NCBI GenBank assembly: GCA_038501785.1 | Contig: JBAMJR010000050.1 | Location: 685,001 to 749,000 of the forward strand | Origin: Myoxocephalus aenaeus | Lineage: Eukaryota; Chordata; Actinopteri; Perciformes; Cottidae | DNA length: 64,000 nucleotides | Direction: 5' to 3' | Part shown: one piece after another, positions 38,985 through 53,290 of the stretch | Numbering within the stretch: the stretch's first letter is position 1 | Layout of the letters: every line of letters begins with the position of its first letter | Notes under the pieces: generated by a model | The model's input: the letters and a program-made list of their open reading frames with translations, nothing else | What the model was told of the DNA's origin: nothing | Database searches by the model: none | Made by a program: the position numbers and the translations under genes

Positions 38985-41483
38985 CTACGATCCCCCGGGG
39001 GCCGCCGCCGACCCCAAGCCGCTCTGCTCCAGCTCCGCTATCACCGACATGTGTTTGAAGTCTGCAGGGTGGCGGTTAAACGTCTCGACCAATTGGTACG
39101 TCTCCTGCCTCTGCGTGCCGTAGAACAGCTGCACCTGATTGGCCAAGCACTGAGCCTGGTGGACGGTCTGGGAAGGAGAGGTGGAGACGGGTTAACGTGT
39201 ATCTAATGTTTGAGCCTTACACCACGGTCAATAGTAACATTGCACCTGTATCTGATCGTAAAACAAGTCATTCCAAAACACGGGAATATCAATCTGCTGC
39301 TCTGTAGCCGCCCTCACAAGGACGTCCACAGAATACATACGCAACACCATGAAGGTCCATAAATAAGTGCGTGGCCTTCACGTGTTGGTCCACACAGGTC
39401 AAGGACTCACTATGAACTTGGGGTCCAGCTCGGCGGTCATGAGGACCACACCCTTTTCATCCTTCAGGTCTGTGTAGTGGTAGAGGATCAGCTGACTGGG
39501 AGCGTTCTCGCCCACCATCTGCACACCAACAGGGAGAACAACTGCAATTAACACCTCCAGGTAACGTGAGCTAAGAGTCTTCATAATGAGAAGGACAAAA
39601 TATATACATTTTCGTTTACTTAACTTGTTATGAGTGCGGTTTGTATGTTATATATTTGTATATATCATGAATTATAAGCAGCTGCTGATCACATTGCAGG
39701 CCACTGATTAAAACATGAACCTTGGTGACGGCATATTTGGAAAACTAAACCATGAAGTCCCTCTAATAATATGGACTTTTTTTTTTTTTTACTGGAGGTA
39801 CCCATCCATAGTCAGTGTATTACTGCAGCAGATGGCAGTCTGTACATAAGAGTACCAGCACGAAAGCTAGCAATGCACTGCTGCGGCCGGGCCAGTAGGA
39901 TGCAACACACGACTCTGGATAAGTACCGCATACAACACCACTTTCAAAAACTCCAAACTATAATGTTTATTATCTTCCTTTAATGGTGTCTACTTTACTG
40001 TATTCGAGACTTTAAAATATATAAACAGACACATCTACTTCCAAACCTAAATTGCAGTGTGCAAAAGAAAGAGAGAAAAAAACTGGAGATGTCAGACTGA
40101 TGCTTACTACTGCATATTAGGGCCTTTGTAGGATGAAATAAAAATGGAGTTTAATTTCTGAAAATTTCAGATTTGTTTTCTCCTTTTAATCTCAGATGAT
40201 AGTCAAGTTCTTTATTGTACATTTGTGAGATGTTTTTTTCTTGGAATATTATCCCCCTTTCCCAGCTCTTTAATTCTTACTTTTTATAGACAGATACCTG
40301 AACCTGTAGATAAAAAAAAGATATGATTTGTGTTCATAACTGTTTGCACAGTTATGAACACAGTCTATAGCATAGACGAAGAAGCTTCTTTTGTTGCCTT
40401 TGTGAAGTTGTTTCACCTCATTCTTGCTGGTGTACAGTGAAAACCTCATCAACTGGGAGGAAGTGAGCTCATTGGAGAGCGCCAGACTTTCCCAGCAGCA
40501 TGTGAAGGGGGCGTGTGAGGAGGTTCACCTGGACGTTGATGAGGGAGGTGAAGTGGAGCTCGTGTCCGGACCACTGACCCAAGAAGAACTCGTAACCCTC
40601 CTTCTGAGGCAAAGCGTAGAGGAACTGACGAGACGGAAAGAGAGGCCGATTTAAAAACCATTTTGTTTTGTGTGGCAGAATAAGTGTAAAAAGAACCCGG
40701 AGCTCACCATCTGGCACGACTTTGATCTGTTCAACATCACCTCGTACATCTGAGTCTGTAATACAGGGGAGACCGGTTATTAGATCAATATGTGCACGAG
40801 CGTGTTCATGGATGGATCTATAGAACTATCTATTAAAAATACTTCTGTTTATTTACAGGTGCCATTGTGCAACTGCACAATACAATTCAAGACCATTATA
40901 TTTAGGGGGGTTGCTATTGGATCTGGTTTAGCAACAGAAACTAATCACTTGTTCCATAGCTCACGATGAAAATATTATGTTAACAAAAAAGGACTAACAG
41001 GCAGAAACAAACTCACAGGAGCGCAACGCATAACGGGTCTTCTGCAACAAGAGGTACAAGTCACAAGGATTAAATGACTTATTGTTCAAGAAAAGAAGCC
41101 TAATTTTGTGAATTCAAGCCAAGCATGGGACAAATATATAAATCAGAAGACGTACACTGCATCAGTAAATATGTATGAGAGACTGTCTCTGGTGTTACAC
41201 TCACCGGGATGACGGCGCTGATTGTGTCTTTAGTCGAATAATGTTTCATCCAAAGCTGAGAGAAGAACAAAAAAAAAGGTCAAAACAAAAAGTATTTTCA
41301 AAATGGCTTTAACTGGAGGCACACAGGAAACAAGGTGACGGAAGTCCGACCTCCACAGACTCACCTCAGCAATCTCCTCGCCCGTCTTGTCCCTGATCAG
41401 CTCCAGGTTGAGGATGGAGTCCAGAGTCTGTAGAACAACACATTTACAAAGTCTGTTACCAAGATAAACTTCACCTTGACGAC

Positions 41484-41515
<32 letters not shown>

Positions 41516-43508
41516 CACTGAAAACATGTCACTTTACATCTGGTTGGTTCTGTAAAAGCCACATGGAAAACAGCTAAAACAAATAAACTGTTTCACGAGA
41601 AAACGTTATGGTTCGCAGACCAGATTCCACGGAGCGGGACGAAGGAATAACAAGAACCAAGGGAATCGGAACAAAACAGTCGATCGGTTAATTAGTCAAA
41701 TTAATGAGACAGTTTTGATCCGATTCATCGTTTGAATAAAATAAATGCCAAATGTTCGCTGGTTTTAGCTTTTCAAAATGTGAAAATTTAGTCCATCATC
41801 AACTTTATGGTTATTTTTTTCAGAAAATTTGCTTTTATGGACAGAATTTCTGACTTTACAAGTTGTGCAGAGGCTTTTGATTACTTTGAGATTTATTGGG
41901 TATTATTTATTATTAAAAAAATAAAAATCTGTAAAACGTAATCCGGATGAGTCTTGAATACAGCCATAAAAACTGAAGAAATGGTGAAGTAAAAGCAATA
42001 TAATGCAAGATGAAGGCTGCTTGATCTGCTCACCTTGTTCTTTGTGAAACCTCCTGACGCTCCATCGATGGCGGCCACCTTGTCCTTGTTCTCCAACTGC
42101 AAAGAGTCCCAAACAGAAGGAGCATCACATTCATAACTCCGTCACAGGCATATGAAGCAAATGGATCCAGAGAAACATTTTCATTTCCAACTATTGAGGA
42201 CATTTCAACGCACGCTGTTACGAGTTCAAGGTGAAAAGTTTGGGGTAAAAGTTTGAAGACTTTCATTAGTTCAGTGATCTCACAATCTATGAGAAGATGC
42301 CCCAAAAAGCAACAACAAAAGTGCTTAAAATGTGTTTAAATTTCTGACTTCAACATGTTATGATAATTCAGGACTTCCTGCATATGTGCATGGTGTTCTC
42401 TGCTCTGCGTTCATACCTCCTGCTCCATGAGCCTGACGAACTCCGCCTGCTGCGAGTGTCCCAGCACATCCTTTTTGGCCTCGTGCCGGTTCTCAACTCG
42501 GGTTTTGAACTCCTGTGGTTTGGCGCTGAAAACAAAGTCAGACATCAGATCAGTGAAACACCAGCAACCTTCAGAAGGCTAAATCCGCTTTCATTTCCAT
42601 GAGGTGAAATACGGCAATAATTTACAGTTTTAGCAAACCTGCCTTTTAACTTATTCTTCAGTTAGTGACTCCCAACATTCCTCATAATGCTTTCAAACTT
42701 ACTCAGAGACGAGTCGTCAGCTCGGTGAAGCTTGTCATGTTTCACCATTATTGAGAAAACCCATTACCTCGTGAAAGGAGTTTCAGTCTGGTTTAAGATA
42801 GATAGATAGATAATCTCGTTTAAATTTCATAACACCATGAAATGCATTATTCTGTGCTTATTTCTGTCTTTGCATGAAGGTGAAGTGTTTCAAATTTTAA
42901 ACTTGATCAAACTCAAAGTATGAATCACTGATTAGGTGGGCATGTCAGGGGGAGGGGCCTCGTTAATGTATTATAAAGGGAAGGGTTATTTAACCCCTCC
43001 ATCATTCAAAAGGGTCTAGTATTTGGGATACAATTGACGTTACAATTAATCCCCAAGCTTCCGCAGAAGATACACTTTTTGTGAAACCATAACAATAGAA
43101 GCAATGAGAGAATATCAGATGTAAATGTTATAATTTAACGAGCAGGTACACTGCTTGATGGTTTACATGTGAACCGAATATGTCATTATCACATTAGAAT
43201 TTCGATTAAATCATGTATGATAGTCTAACTCGTATCTACACTTGACAATACTCAATGTTCTTTTAAATAACATAACATGTGTCTTAATATTGGGGTGTAG
43301 CGAGGTTAGCCGCTGACCTGCGCAGCCTCTGGATCTTGTCCTGGTACTTGCTGAAGTACGGGTTCTCCTCCAGCTCCGGCTCCCTCCGCAGCGAGAAGGC
43401 GCGGAAATGCGACGGGACCATCCCGGGCATCAGCGTCCTGATGCCGGTGGCCCTGACCGCTAACATCCCTCGGTACCAACATGACATTTGAACAATGGCC
43501 GCCGCCAT
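38985..43508 (-). CDS. atpaf1: ATP synthase F1 complex assembly factor 1
   Basis: Nine minus-strand exons: 43508-43318, 42525-42417, 42096-42034, 41427-41365, 41255-41205, 40755-40708, 40624-40529, 39518-39411, 39167-38985 (TAG). All have GT-AG junctions and join in frame to 303 residues. The N-terminus MAAAIVQMSCWYRGMLAVRA is rich in Arg with no acidic residues for about 45 positions, as expected of a mitochondrial presequence. The ATP11 domain follows: GFTKNKTLDSILNLELIRDK, ALPQKEGYEFFLGQWSGHEL, SQLILYHYTDLKDEKGVVLM, then NQVQLFYGTQRQETYQLVET and a KHMSVIAELEQSGLG end. The protein is a matrix chaperone that binds the F1 beta subunit before alpha-beta assembly. Human ATPAF1 (328) is slightly longer at the N-terminus. 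The start at 43508 is chosen because MAAA matches the family; an in-frame ATG at 43580 is less likely. Confidence 0.95.
41483..41514 (+). repeat. (ATC)n microsatellite, atpaf1 intron 3
   Basis: About ten ATC/TCA units between exons 3 and 4. Confidence 0.93.
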
Positions 43509-43620
43509 CTTTCCATCGCTTCCGTCCAGCACCTGTGGCACTCCGGCGGGGAACGGCTTTCCAACATTGGTTCCGACCAAAGCGACAAATAATGTAATTA
43601 CGGTAGTACTGTAACCCCAG
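43509..43620 (-). promoter_or_regulatory. Probable atpaf1 5' UTR and promoter
   Basis: GC-richer than its flanks and immediately upstream of the start codon. A CCAAT element in minus-strand orientation (ATTGG on the plus strand) lies near 43565-43569. TATA is absent, as is usual for housekeeping mitochondrial genes. Inferred. Confidence 0.35.
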
Positions 43621-44143
43621 AAAACAAACCATAGTTATCCTATTGTGGACTGAAGGGTACTGATGAGCGAAGATAAGATAGTAGGTACACTTTATGTATT
43701 CATCCAGAGGGAACCAGGAGAAACAGACCAGAACAGAAGCACACAACACACACACACACACACGTCCAAATACATTTAGCCTTTCTCTCACATATTTATT
43801 CACACTTTGTGTGACTTTCAGACTATTTTTCACTATATGCATGACATAAAAGTGAATAATTAGAAACTTCAAATCTGCCACAGCTGTTTGCATGTTGTCC
43901 TGATATGTTGAGACCACTGGAGGTCACTATGTCTCTTCATTGAGAACTGTCTGCATATTTGCACATGCATGAAAGCTGCTCCTCGCTGATATCTGAACAC
44001 TGTGAATCACTGCAGTAATCTACCTCCACTAACACTGCTCGGATTGACAAATACATAAATGAGCAGATAAGTAGGCTACAGTAAACAATCTGCTCCAACT
44101 CTCCAGAGTCACTTACTGATGCACTCATCTTTTCCTCTGTCTA

Positions 44144-44145
<2 letters not shown>

Positions 44146-44231
<86 letters not shown>
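44146..44231 (+). repeat. (GT)n microsatellite
   Basis: About 43 GT units. Confidence 0.97.
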
Positions 44232-44232
<1 letters not shown>

Positions 44233-44403
44233 ACTAACAGACACCACGCTGGCTATAAGTTTTATGACTTGTGTGTTTCCCTGATGAACGTCTGAGTGCT
44301 TCTGTGTTTACTTTCCACAACCAATCATTTTCAATCACTAATCAATAAACGAAGCAGCTGGGAGCTGTTCCCTGTATGCATCTGGGTCCCAGCAGATGAT
44401 GAT

Positions 44404-44492
<89 letters not shown>
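44404..44492 (+). repeat. (GT)n microsatellite
   Basis: About 44 GT units, only 172 bases from the previous array. Confidence 0.97.
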
Positions 44493-44494
<2 letters not shown>

Positions 44495-45908
44495 ATGTGT
44501 GCATACATGGCAGCTGTTCATATAATGTAATGTGTTACAGAACACTTTTTTTTTTACAGAGCACTTTTCTCCAAGTGATGTTTTTGTGTATTTTTTATTG
44601 TTTTGTTTTTCAATAGGCTCAGTGTGAGTTTTTGCAAAAGGAAGGCGGTTGTATCACAGTGTTACCACATTTAAGTCGGTGTACCAGTTTAATGATCAAC
44701 CAACTTTAACTACCAAGCGTTTTTATTGTTGTTGTTTTTTTTGCTTCCATCCACCAATTTCTATTATCTCTAGGGATTATGCATTCGGTTGTGTACAAGT
44801 GTGTATATGTGTTCACTACTGGACCCATCAGCGTTTATATTTTTTTGTGCCCTTATATGGCTGTGTGCTAAAGGCCCTCTCGTGGTTTTGGTGATTCAAA
44901 ATTTTTGAAAAAACAATTGTACTGACTGTTTACCTCATGGACTGCTGACTCCTTTCTTCTGTTAACCAGTTGGTAAGGGCACCGCCAGTGATCAACACAA
45001 ATGTATGGATAACTATATCGCTGTAGCAGTGACCAATTCAACCGAGTGCTGACTGCGACGGGTGCGTATTCTCATGCTGTGACTATTATCTCTGTAAAGA
45101 GAGATACTTAGCTGTTAGCAGCAGAGTCCTGCGGTAATGTAACCTGTGTATTGTCTCCCTTTTATTCCACCACCGTCACGCTGTTCCCACCCATATGTCT
45201 CATGACTGACCTGGCAGAGATCTGCACTCGTTTCTAGTTTGTTTCTTTACACTTGAATAGTAATAATGGAAAAAAAAATAGTGGTTACTTTTCTATTGTA
45301 TCCATAAAAGCCATATTCTGGAGTCATGGCCCGAGTATTTAAAACAAAGTCTTGTCTGGATGAGAGGTTGTCTTCAGGATGTCAGCTGTAGTTCAGGAGA
45401 GCAGAACACAAAGAGAGTAACACACAGGAAGTCTTCAGTTTCAGTGAAATGCTGTGATCCTTTCATTCCAGTTTAAATTGACTTTTATGTTGGTAACACA
45501 GTAGTTTCTCCGCTGTTATTGATTCATTTACTATCTGATCTACAGAACAATGTTGTTCTTTTTTTTTATTTAGGTAAACTTAACATGCCAAAAATAATTG
45601 TGTAAGAATTTGAATTTGACTGTAAAATAAATAATGAAACTAAGGAGAATCTACACATTTATACCCAGATATAATACCTGCAATAACATCAAATCAAGAT
45701 AAATTCATATATATACCAAACAAACAACTGTTATGTGGGAATTTCACGAGAATGAATTCATGTTGTTATTTTCCGTAATGTATTCTGCAGATTTGCCCGT
45801 GACTGTGAACACATCTCCAGACACTGACAGCTTTCTTTAATCTACTCTCTGCTTCTGTTCTTTCTTTCTTTCCTCTCACTGACCAGCTGCCCTCCTCCTC
45901 CTCCTCAA

Positions 45909-45909
<1 letters not shown>
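44493..45909. other. Intergenic, nothing recognised
   Basis: No exon-like frame, RNA gene or named repeat was identified. Confidence 0.55.

Positions 45910-45976
<67 letters not shown>
45910..45976 (+). repeat. (CT)n microsatellite
   Basis: About 33 CT units. Confidence 0.97.
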
Positions 45977-45980
<4 letters not shown>

Positions 45981-45984
45981 TCTC

Positions 45985-46160
45985 TCGCTCTCTTTGTCAT
46001 GGGGGTCCTGCATGGAGGATGTATATTTTATGTGCGGCTCTGGAGGCTTTTACCATTAATTATAGAAAAACACTAAGCTCTCCATTTGCCGGACAGATGT
46101 TATTTTTTACTTAAGGAGAGAAAGGGGACTGTTCCATAATTCAGAGGTAATCCCGCTCAC
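45985..46160. promoter_or_regulatory. Candidate conserved non-coding island
   Basis: Between two microsatellites lies about 170 bases of complex sequence. It includes ACCATTAATTATAG (a TAATTA homeodomain-type core) near 46052 and GCATGGAGGATGTATATTTT near 46010. This look is typical of vertebrate non-coding elements, but conservation cannot be seen from one genome. Confidence 0.25.
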
Positions 46161-46379
46161 CAGAGAACAAATAAATAAATGAATAAATAAATAAAGCAAA
46201 AACAAAAACCACAAACATTTGGTACACTGCCCTGCGTGCTCAGACATGTAACGCAACAGCCGACACACACGCACAGATTTTTCTGTGTTCAGCCTTAAGT
46301 GCCTTCCATGTAATAAATATGGAACGGCTGCTTTATCATTTCATTTTTTATTTAATCTGCTTTTCCCAAAGTATTTCAC

Positions 46380-48135
<1,756 letters not shown>

Positions 48136-48204
<69 letters not shown>
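48136..48204 (+). repeat. (GT)n microsatellite
   Basis: About 34 GT units. Confidence 0.97.
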
Positions 48205-48209
<5 letters not shown>

Positions 48210-49720
48210 ATTCATGCACATAGTTATTAAGGCATCCTGTGACGGCATCACTCACTTCATGCTGAATACGAGCTGTAGAAGGTTGAATGAAATCTGAATG
48301 TTCTGCAGCTTTATCTCCAGGTTCCAGGTCTTCGTGTTGATAATGAACTCAACCTCTGACCCTGCATTACACAGGGACCAGCCCGCAAACACACAATCTT
48401 ATTACATCTTCAAAACTTGATTTTAATGCCACTTATCGATCCTCTCGTATGGTATAGGAGTACAGGAGTTTTTTTTTCTGGCTCAGACCAAATTCATCAC
48501 AAAAAAGATTCAAGCACTGAGCCTGCGGCCCACAGAGAACCAGAGAGAAGAATAAAGAGGATGCAGGATTATGGAAAAATAGACGTAGCCCGCTGCACAC
48601 TGAATTTGCGAGACTCACATTATTTTCTTTTTTTTTTTTTTTTTTTAAATGAGACAACTTTTCCACCATGAAGGTCTTGGTCAGGTCAACACCTGCTTTT
48701 CTGTGTGTGCTGTTTGGTCCTGCACCTGCTGTACCAGACTAAGGTTGGACGTGGACACATCCACCTGCTTCAAAAGTGAGATTAAACATCAATTCTAATT
48801 TTATCCCCCTTATATAAGAAATAACAAAGTAGACTGACGTAAATTAAATTGTTACAGCTTCAGTTGGATAAAAGAAAATCGGCTATCAGATTTAAAGTTT
48901 TCAAAATTCAATTAAAATGAAATTTTTTTGAAATATTATTATTGAACTACCTAAACACAGTAATAACACACTAATATACCATATTTCTAAGTTGTCAGAA
49001 ACAGGTCAAAATGAATTACTAAAGTAAATATTATTAATGTATCACAAAATACAAAATGTAGTCTTTAGGATTTACTGATTTACACACATGAGCCTAAAGT
49101 CAAGTCGAGATCAAACACAGAATATTTTACAATTTTACATGCAAATTATACATTTTGTAGATAACTTAATGTCCCATCAGCTGCATGGACGAAATGTAAC
49201 GCTTGTGTTTGTCACACCACAAAGACCAAACAAGTTTCATTTATGTTCTCTCGGATTCATTTTTCAAACTCACACAATAAACAAATAAACAAATAATAAT
49301 AATAATGAAAAAGAAATAGGCTCGCGCTCTCAGTACAGAAGCATTCCCAGTTGGTTCATCTCACCTCACAGGCTGTTTCTCCTCGCTCCTCCGTTACCGG
49401 AGCGGTGTGACGTTCACCGAGCAGAGCGAGAGCACTGCGGCAGACCGCTGAGGCTGCAGCGCCTCCTGCGGCCGGCAGGCGGCGCTGCTCGCATACAAAA
49501 CCCCCGGCGGGGCTCCGAGGCCACAGAGGGGCCAAAGCAGACCAGCAGGTCCACACAACAACAGCCTGCCGCCTCAGAGAGGTCACGACTGCGACTGGAA
49601 ACACAACAAACACACCTTACGGTTATTTTGCTGAACAAAGTGCTGCTGAGTGGGGACTTGCTCCCACGTCGCTGCTCCTTAATAGTTCCCCAAAATGTGG
49701 ATTTATTTCACTTTGTTATC
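48205..49720. other. Intergenic, nothing recognised
   Basis: Contains a poly-T run near 48629-48646 and a GC-rich, CpG-containing patch at about 49380-49580. The patch could be a small CpG island, but no start of a recognisable gene follows on either strand. Confidence 0.45.
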
Positions 49721-50420
49721 ACTTCTTATTCCCCATTTACGTCTTATTTTCTCTTTAATGCTCCACTGCCTTTCCTTTCTCGTTTGCTCCTCTCCTTCAT
49801 GTCTTCCCTCTTGTTCTTTGCCTTCTTTTCTCCTCTTTTATCTCCTTGCTCTCTCTCCTTGCTTCCTCCACTAACTGATTTATTTTTTAAATGTATTACT
49901 GTCTGCCACTGTCCTTTCCTGCTTCCGCCTCCTCGCTTGCATCTTACTTCTCTCTCCTCGCCCGCTTCATCTCCCTCTTATTTTTCTTTTTTCCTTTCCT
50001 GTTTCCTTTCCTCGCATCTCTTTGTTTGTCCCCTTTCCTCACTTCCATTCTTTCTTTTCTCCTCTCCTCTTTTTCCTTTACTTTCCGCTCCCTCAAAATC
50101 AAATTTTCTCTCCTCTTTTTTCCTACGTTCCTCTAGTTCTGTCTTTTCTTTACTTCTTTCTCTTATTTCCTCCTTCTTCCTCTTTTCTCCTGTTTCCTTT
50201 CCTTATAATTAGTTTTCCTTCTATTAATAATACTACTTTAATTTGATACAGCGCTTTTCTAAGTACTCAAAGACGCTTTGTTTCCCCTTCACTCCTTTTA
50301 TTACAAATCAATGTGTTTTTTTCCCTTCTACTTCTTGTCTTCTCAATCTTGTTTCCTAACATCTCTTTGTTTTTTCCTCCCCTCTCCTCTCCTCCTCTTA
50401 CCTCTCCTCTCCTTCGTCCT
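49721..50420 (+). repeat. Long pyrimidine-rich tract
   Basis: For about 700 bases the plus strand is dominated by C and T, built from decayed TTCC, TCTCC and TTTTC motifs. Open frames through it (for example 49628-50212) are serine/leucine/phenylalanine strings produced by composition. Confidence 0.8.
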
Positions 50421-50639
50421 GGCCACGCTCCAAGGACGGATGGAGGGGGAGCATCTGGAGCGCGCTCAGTGGCGCTGACAGCTGTCACTTTGGCTGGTGC
50501 TAATGCAGATGGGCTAACCTGAAATGAGCAGGGACAGGCCTGAAGCTCAGCGCGTCACTAACCGCCGCCTCCTCCTCCTCTTCCTCCACGGGGAGAGGTA
50601 GCATCCGAGTATGTGGTGAGGGCTGAGGTGCAGGGTGCT

Positions 50640-50780
50640 GTGGTGGGTTGGTGGAGATAAGGCGGCGGATATAAGAGGGGTCAGCGGGGTCACAGTGTGG
50701 TTAGCACTGACAGCAGGACTCTGAAAGCGATCCAGCAGGAGCGCTAACAGAGAGGCAGAAAACAAGACGGGGCAAGAAGG
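50640..50780 (+). promoter_or_regulatory. Weak promoter-like patch with TATAAG
   Basis: GGCGGCGGATATAAGAGGGG places a TATAAG at 50670-50675 in GC-rich surroundings, with purine-rich sequence downstream. No coding exon was recognised after it, so this is a low-confidence suggestion. Confidence 0.2.
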
Positions 50781-51590
50781 AGGAAAACGACGGAGGAAGG
50801 AGAGAGGATGAGGAGCGGTGATGGAGGACGATCATTTATATGGAGGATGGGAACCATTAGAACGCAGGCTCACCACCTTTAAGGTGTATGGGCACTCATT
50901 TTAATGGTTTTTAGATCTTGATGAAGTACAAATCCTCACATATAGTCCAAAGGAAAAAGGTTCCCTTTTTAAGGTAAAAGTAAAGTAAATAAAACAATCA
51001 CCACATCACACATTTTCATGGTCAAGAGAACATTTTCAATCTCACATTTTAAGCCAACATAGACAAAAAGTCTTTGAAGTGTTCAGAAAAAAGGGAACAT
51101 TTTACTAGGTTATTACATAAATCATCAATGTTTTACAGTTCTACATGTTTAAAAGCTTTTAATAAAGAGCATTCACAAGAATGACATTTGTGATTGTAAA
51201 TAAATGGATTTTGGTCCAGATGCTCAAATTATGATTTGTTAAATAAAAACATCTTGTGATGGGATCACACCAACCGCGACGCCAAAGCGGACCAGGAGCA
51301 TAAGGGGGGGGGGGGGGGGCAGTGGTCCACGCATCTTCCACAGTTATCACTGGGACAAAATCTGTCCACAGACAGAAAAACTAAGTACTCAAAGCGGCCT
51401 CTTTGTTAGATCCTGCTACGGGATCACATATGGGACCACATCTGTCCAAGATGACTTACACACACTCACAAGGTGAAAACAATACCAGTGTCACCGTTGA
51501 ACATTTACAAACACACTAATATAATTTGATTGTAAAGGGGACATTTATTATTTTTCTTGTCACAATAACCAATAATAAACGTGCGACAGC

Positions 51591-51594
<4 letters not shown>
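50781..51594. other. Intergenic with a 16-base poly-G run
   Basis: The poly-G run is at 51304-51319; nothing else was recognised. Confidence 0.6.

Positions 51595-51673
<79 letters not shown>
51595..51673 (+). repeat. (CA)n microsatellite
   Basis: About 39 CA units. Confidence 0.97.
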
Positions 51674-51675
<2 letters not shown>

Positions 51676-51944
51676 CCTGCCACCAGTTTTACCACCTGAA
51701 CACCTCCAGCTGAAATGGAGAGTAGCTCCCGTGTAAAAACTAATGATGGAGCTTTGTGTTTTGTGAGAAAGGAAATGCTTATTGGGCCTTGGTTATACTC
51801 CCAAACGGACGTGTTACATGGACAGCTGTGGACACTAGACGCATTCTGTTGGTCCTGTCTGCTTGGAGGACGCGTTCCACGCAGTGTGCAAGACCCTGTC
51901 CAGACAAGCAGTCGCAACAAATGGGCGGTACGTGGAAGTCCGCA

Positions 51945-51988
51945 CAGAGTGGTCATCAGAGGACGCATGCCCTCTGATGACCACTCTG
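51945..51988. repeat. Perfect inverted repeat (18-bp arms, 8-nt loop)
   Basis: The left arm 51945-51962 (CAGAGTGGTCATCAGAGG) and right arm 51971-51988 are exact reverse complements. The loop is ACGCATGC. Confidence 0.95.
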
Positions 51989-52050
51989 ATGTCACCCGGA
52001 CCCGAGCAACTTTTGTGTACTTACTATAACTTCTGCTTTAGGCCTCATGG

Positions 52051-52051
<1 letters not shown>

Positions 52052-52091
<40 letters not shown>
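52052..52091 (+). repeat. (CA)n microsatellite
   Basis: About 20 CA units. Confidence 0.96.
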
Positions 52092-52094
<3 letters not shown>

Positions 52095-52432
52095 CATGTG
52101 TTTTTGTGAGAAACATTGAATTTGAACACAACTTTTTGGTTTCTAAGAAAACGTGACAGCACATTGAATCATCTTATGATCCCCCTCACATTTACTTTGT
52201 GACCTGGTGTTGGGCACCCCTAGAGAGATGAGATTGGATGAGAGAGAGAGAAATAACAGAGTAAAGTGTAGGAGAAAAAAAAAACACAACAATGGAGGGA
52301 TGAGGATGAAGTGACAGTTGTGTCTGTAAAGGGACTCCTGCTCATTATAACGCCTGGTGTCAGTCCATGCCTCCCTCCTGTATCTCTATGAATGTCAGTT
52401 GTATGCTCACTTTAAGTCTCTCTCGGTGTGTG

Positions 52433-52433
<1 letters not shown>

Positions 52434-52493
<60 letters not shown>
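52434..52493 (+). repeat. (GT)n microsatellite
   Basis: About 28 GT units with one interruption near the start. Confidence 0.96.
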
Positions 52494-52495
<2 letters not shown>

Positions 52496-52619
52496 TATCC
52501 TACTCTGTGCATATCCTCAGCGCGTGCTGATTCAGCTCGTTATCTGATGGAGCCGTAGACAGAATGAGTCTAAATCTCAGCATCGCCGCAAGCTCACAGA
52601 CTGCTTCATCTACTGTTTG

Positions 52620-52746
<127 letters not shown>

Positions 52747-52939
52747 TGTACACTGCACAGATCGGGCTTCAAAGGTTACACAACAGAGAAGTAAAAAAGA
52801 ACGACATGATATTTTAGAGAAGTTTTTTATGTCTTTAGAAAGGGAATATACTGGACACCAATTACGCCCATCTGAACATCTAAATTCAACACCATGGGCA
52901 TTAATGTGCTGCTGTACAACTCAACCAACTCTTCTGGTT

Positions 52940-53176
52940 TCAGATTTTAGAACCTGATGGTTGCAGGATTTGCACCCGTTCAGACACAATAACGGTTGGA
53001 TGAGGTCCGGATCCAGTCAGGTTCTTCCCCACCAAAGTGAGAAAAACATTTCTTGCTTTGTGCAGAGGGGCATTGCCATGTTGAAACGGGATAAACTCAA
53101 ACTGTTCACTCATAGCTGGAAGCTCACTATTGTCTAAAATGTCATTGCATGCTGGAGCTTTAAGGTTCCACTTCAT
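52940..53176 (-). pseudogene. Tc1-like transposase fragment
   Basis: The minus-strand frame contains EFIPFQHGNAPLHKARNVFL, which resembles the PFQHDNAPVHKARS motif of Tc1-like transposases (second catalytic Asp region). The catalytic Asp is replaced by Gly and the following WPAQSPDLNP motif is not found. No terminal repeats were identified. This would be a third Tc1 lineage in the window. Confidence 0.5.
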
Positions 53177-53236
53177 TAGAAGGTGTAAAAACAGAAGTTT
53201 GTGGACGGGGATGTCTGCATACGTTGGGCCACAGAG

Positions 53237-53290
53237 TGAATATAACTGCAGCCAAAAGTAGCGGTGTACTTTTGGCTGCAGTTATATTCA
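53237..53290. repeat. Perfect inverted repeat (24-bp arms, 6-nt loop)
   Basis: Arms 53237-53260 and 53267-53290 are exact reverse complements; the loop is GCGGTG. The core of the arm is CTGCAGCCAAAAGTA. Confidence 0.96.

Noticed and set aside
41019..41050. Possible extra atpaf1 exon with good acceptor and donor
   Set aside because: Exon 41205-41255 joins directly in frame to 40708-40755, matching the family alignment; including this piece would insert unmatched residues and shift the frame.
49628..50212. 194-codon open frame, hydrophobic and serine-rich
   Set aside because: It is caused by the pyrimidine-rich tract (Ser, Leu, Phe, Pro codons); no domain, no splice context.
53237..53290. microRNA precursor
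   Set aside because: Perfect pairing with a 6-nt loop and no bulges is atypical for animal pre-miRNAs, and the arm is not a miRNA I recognise; kept only as an inverted repeat.
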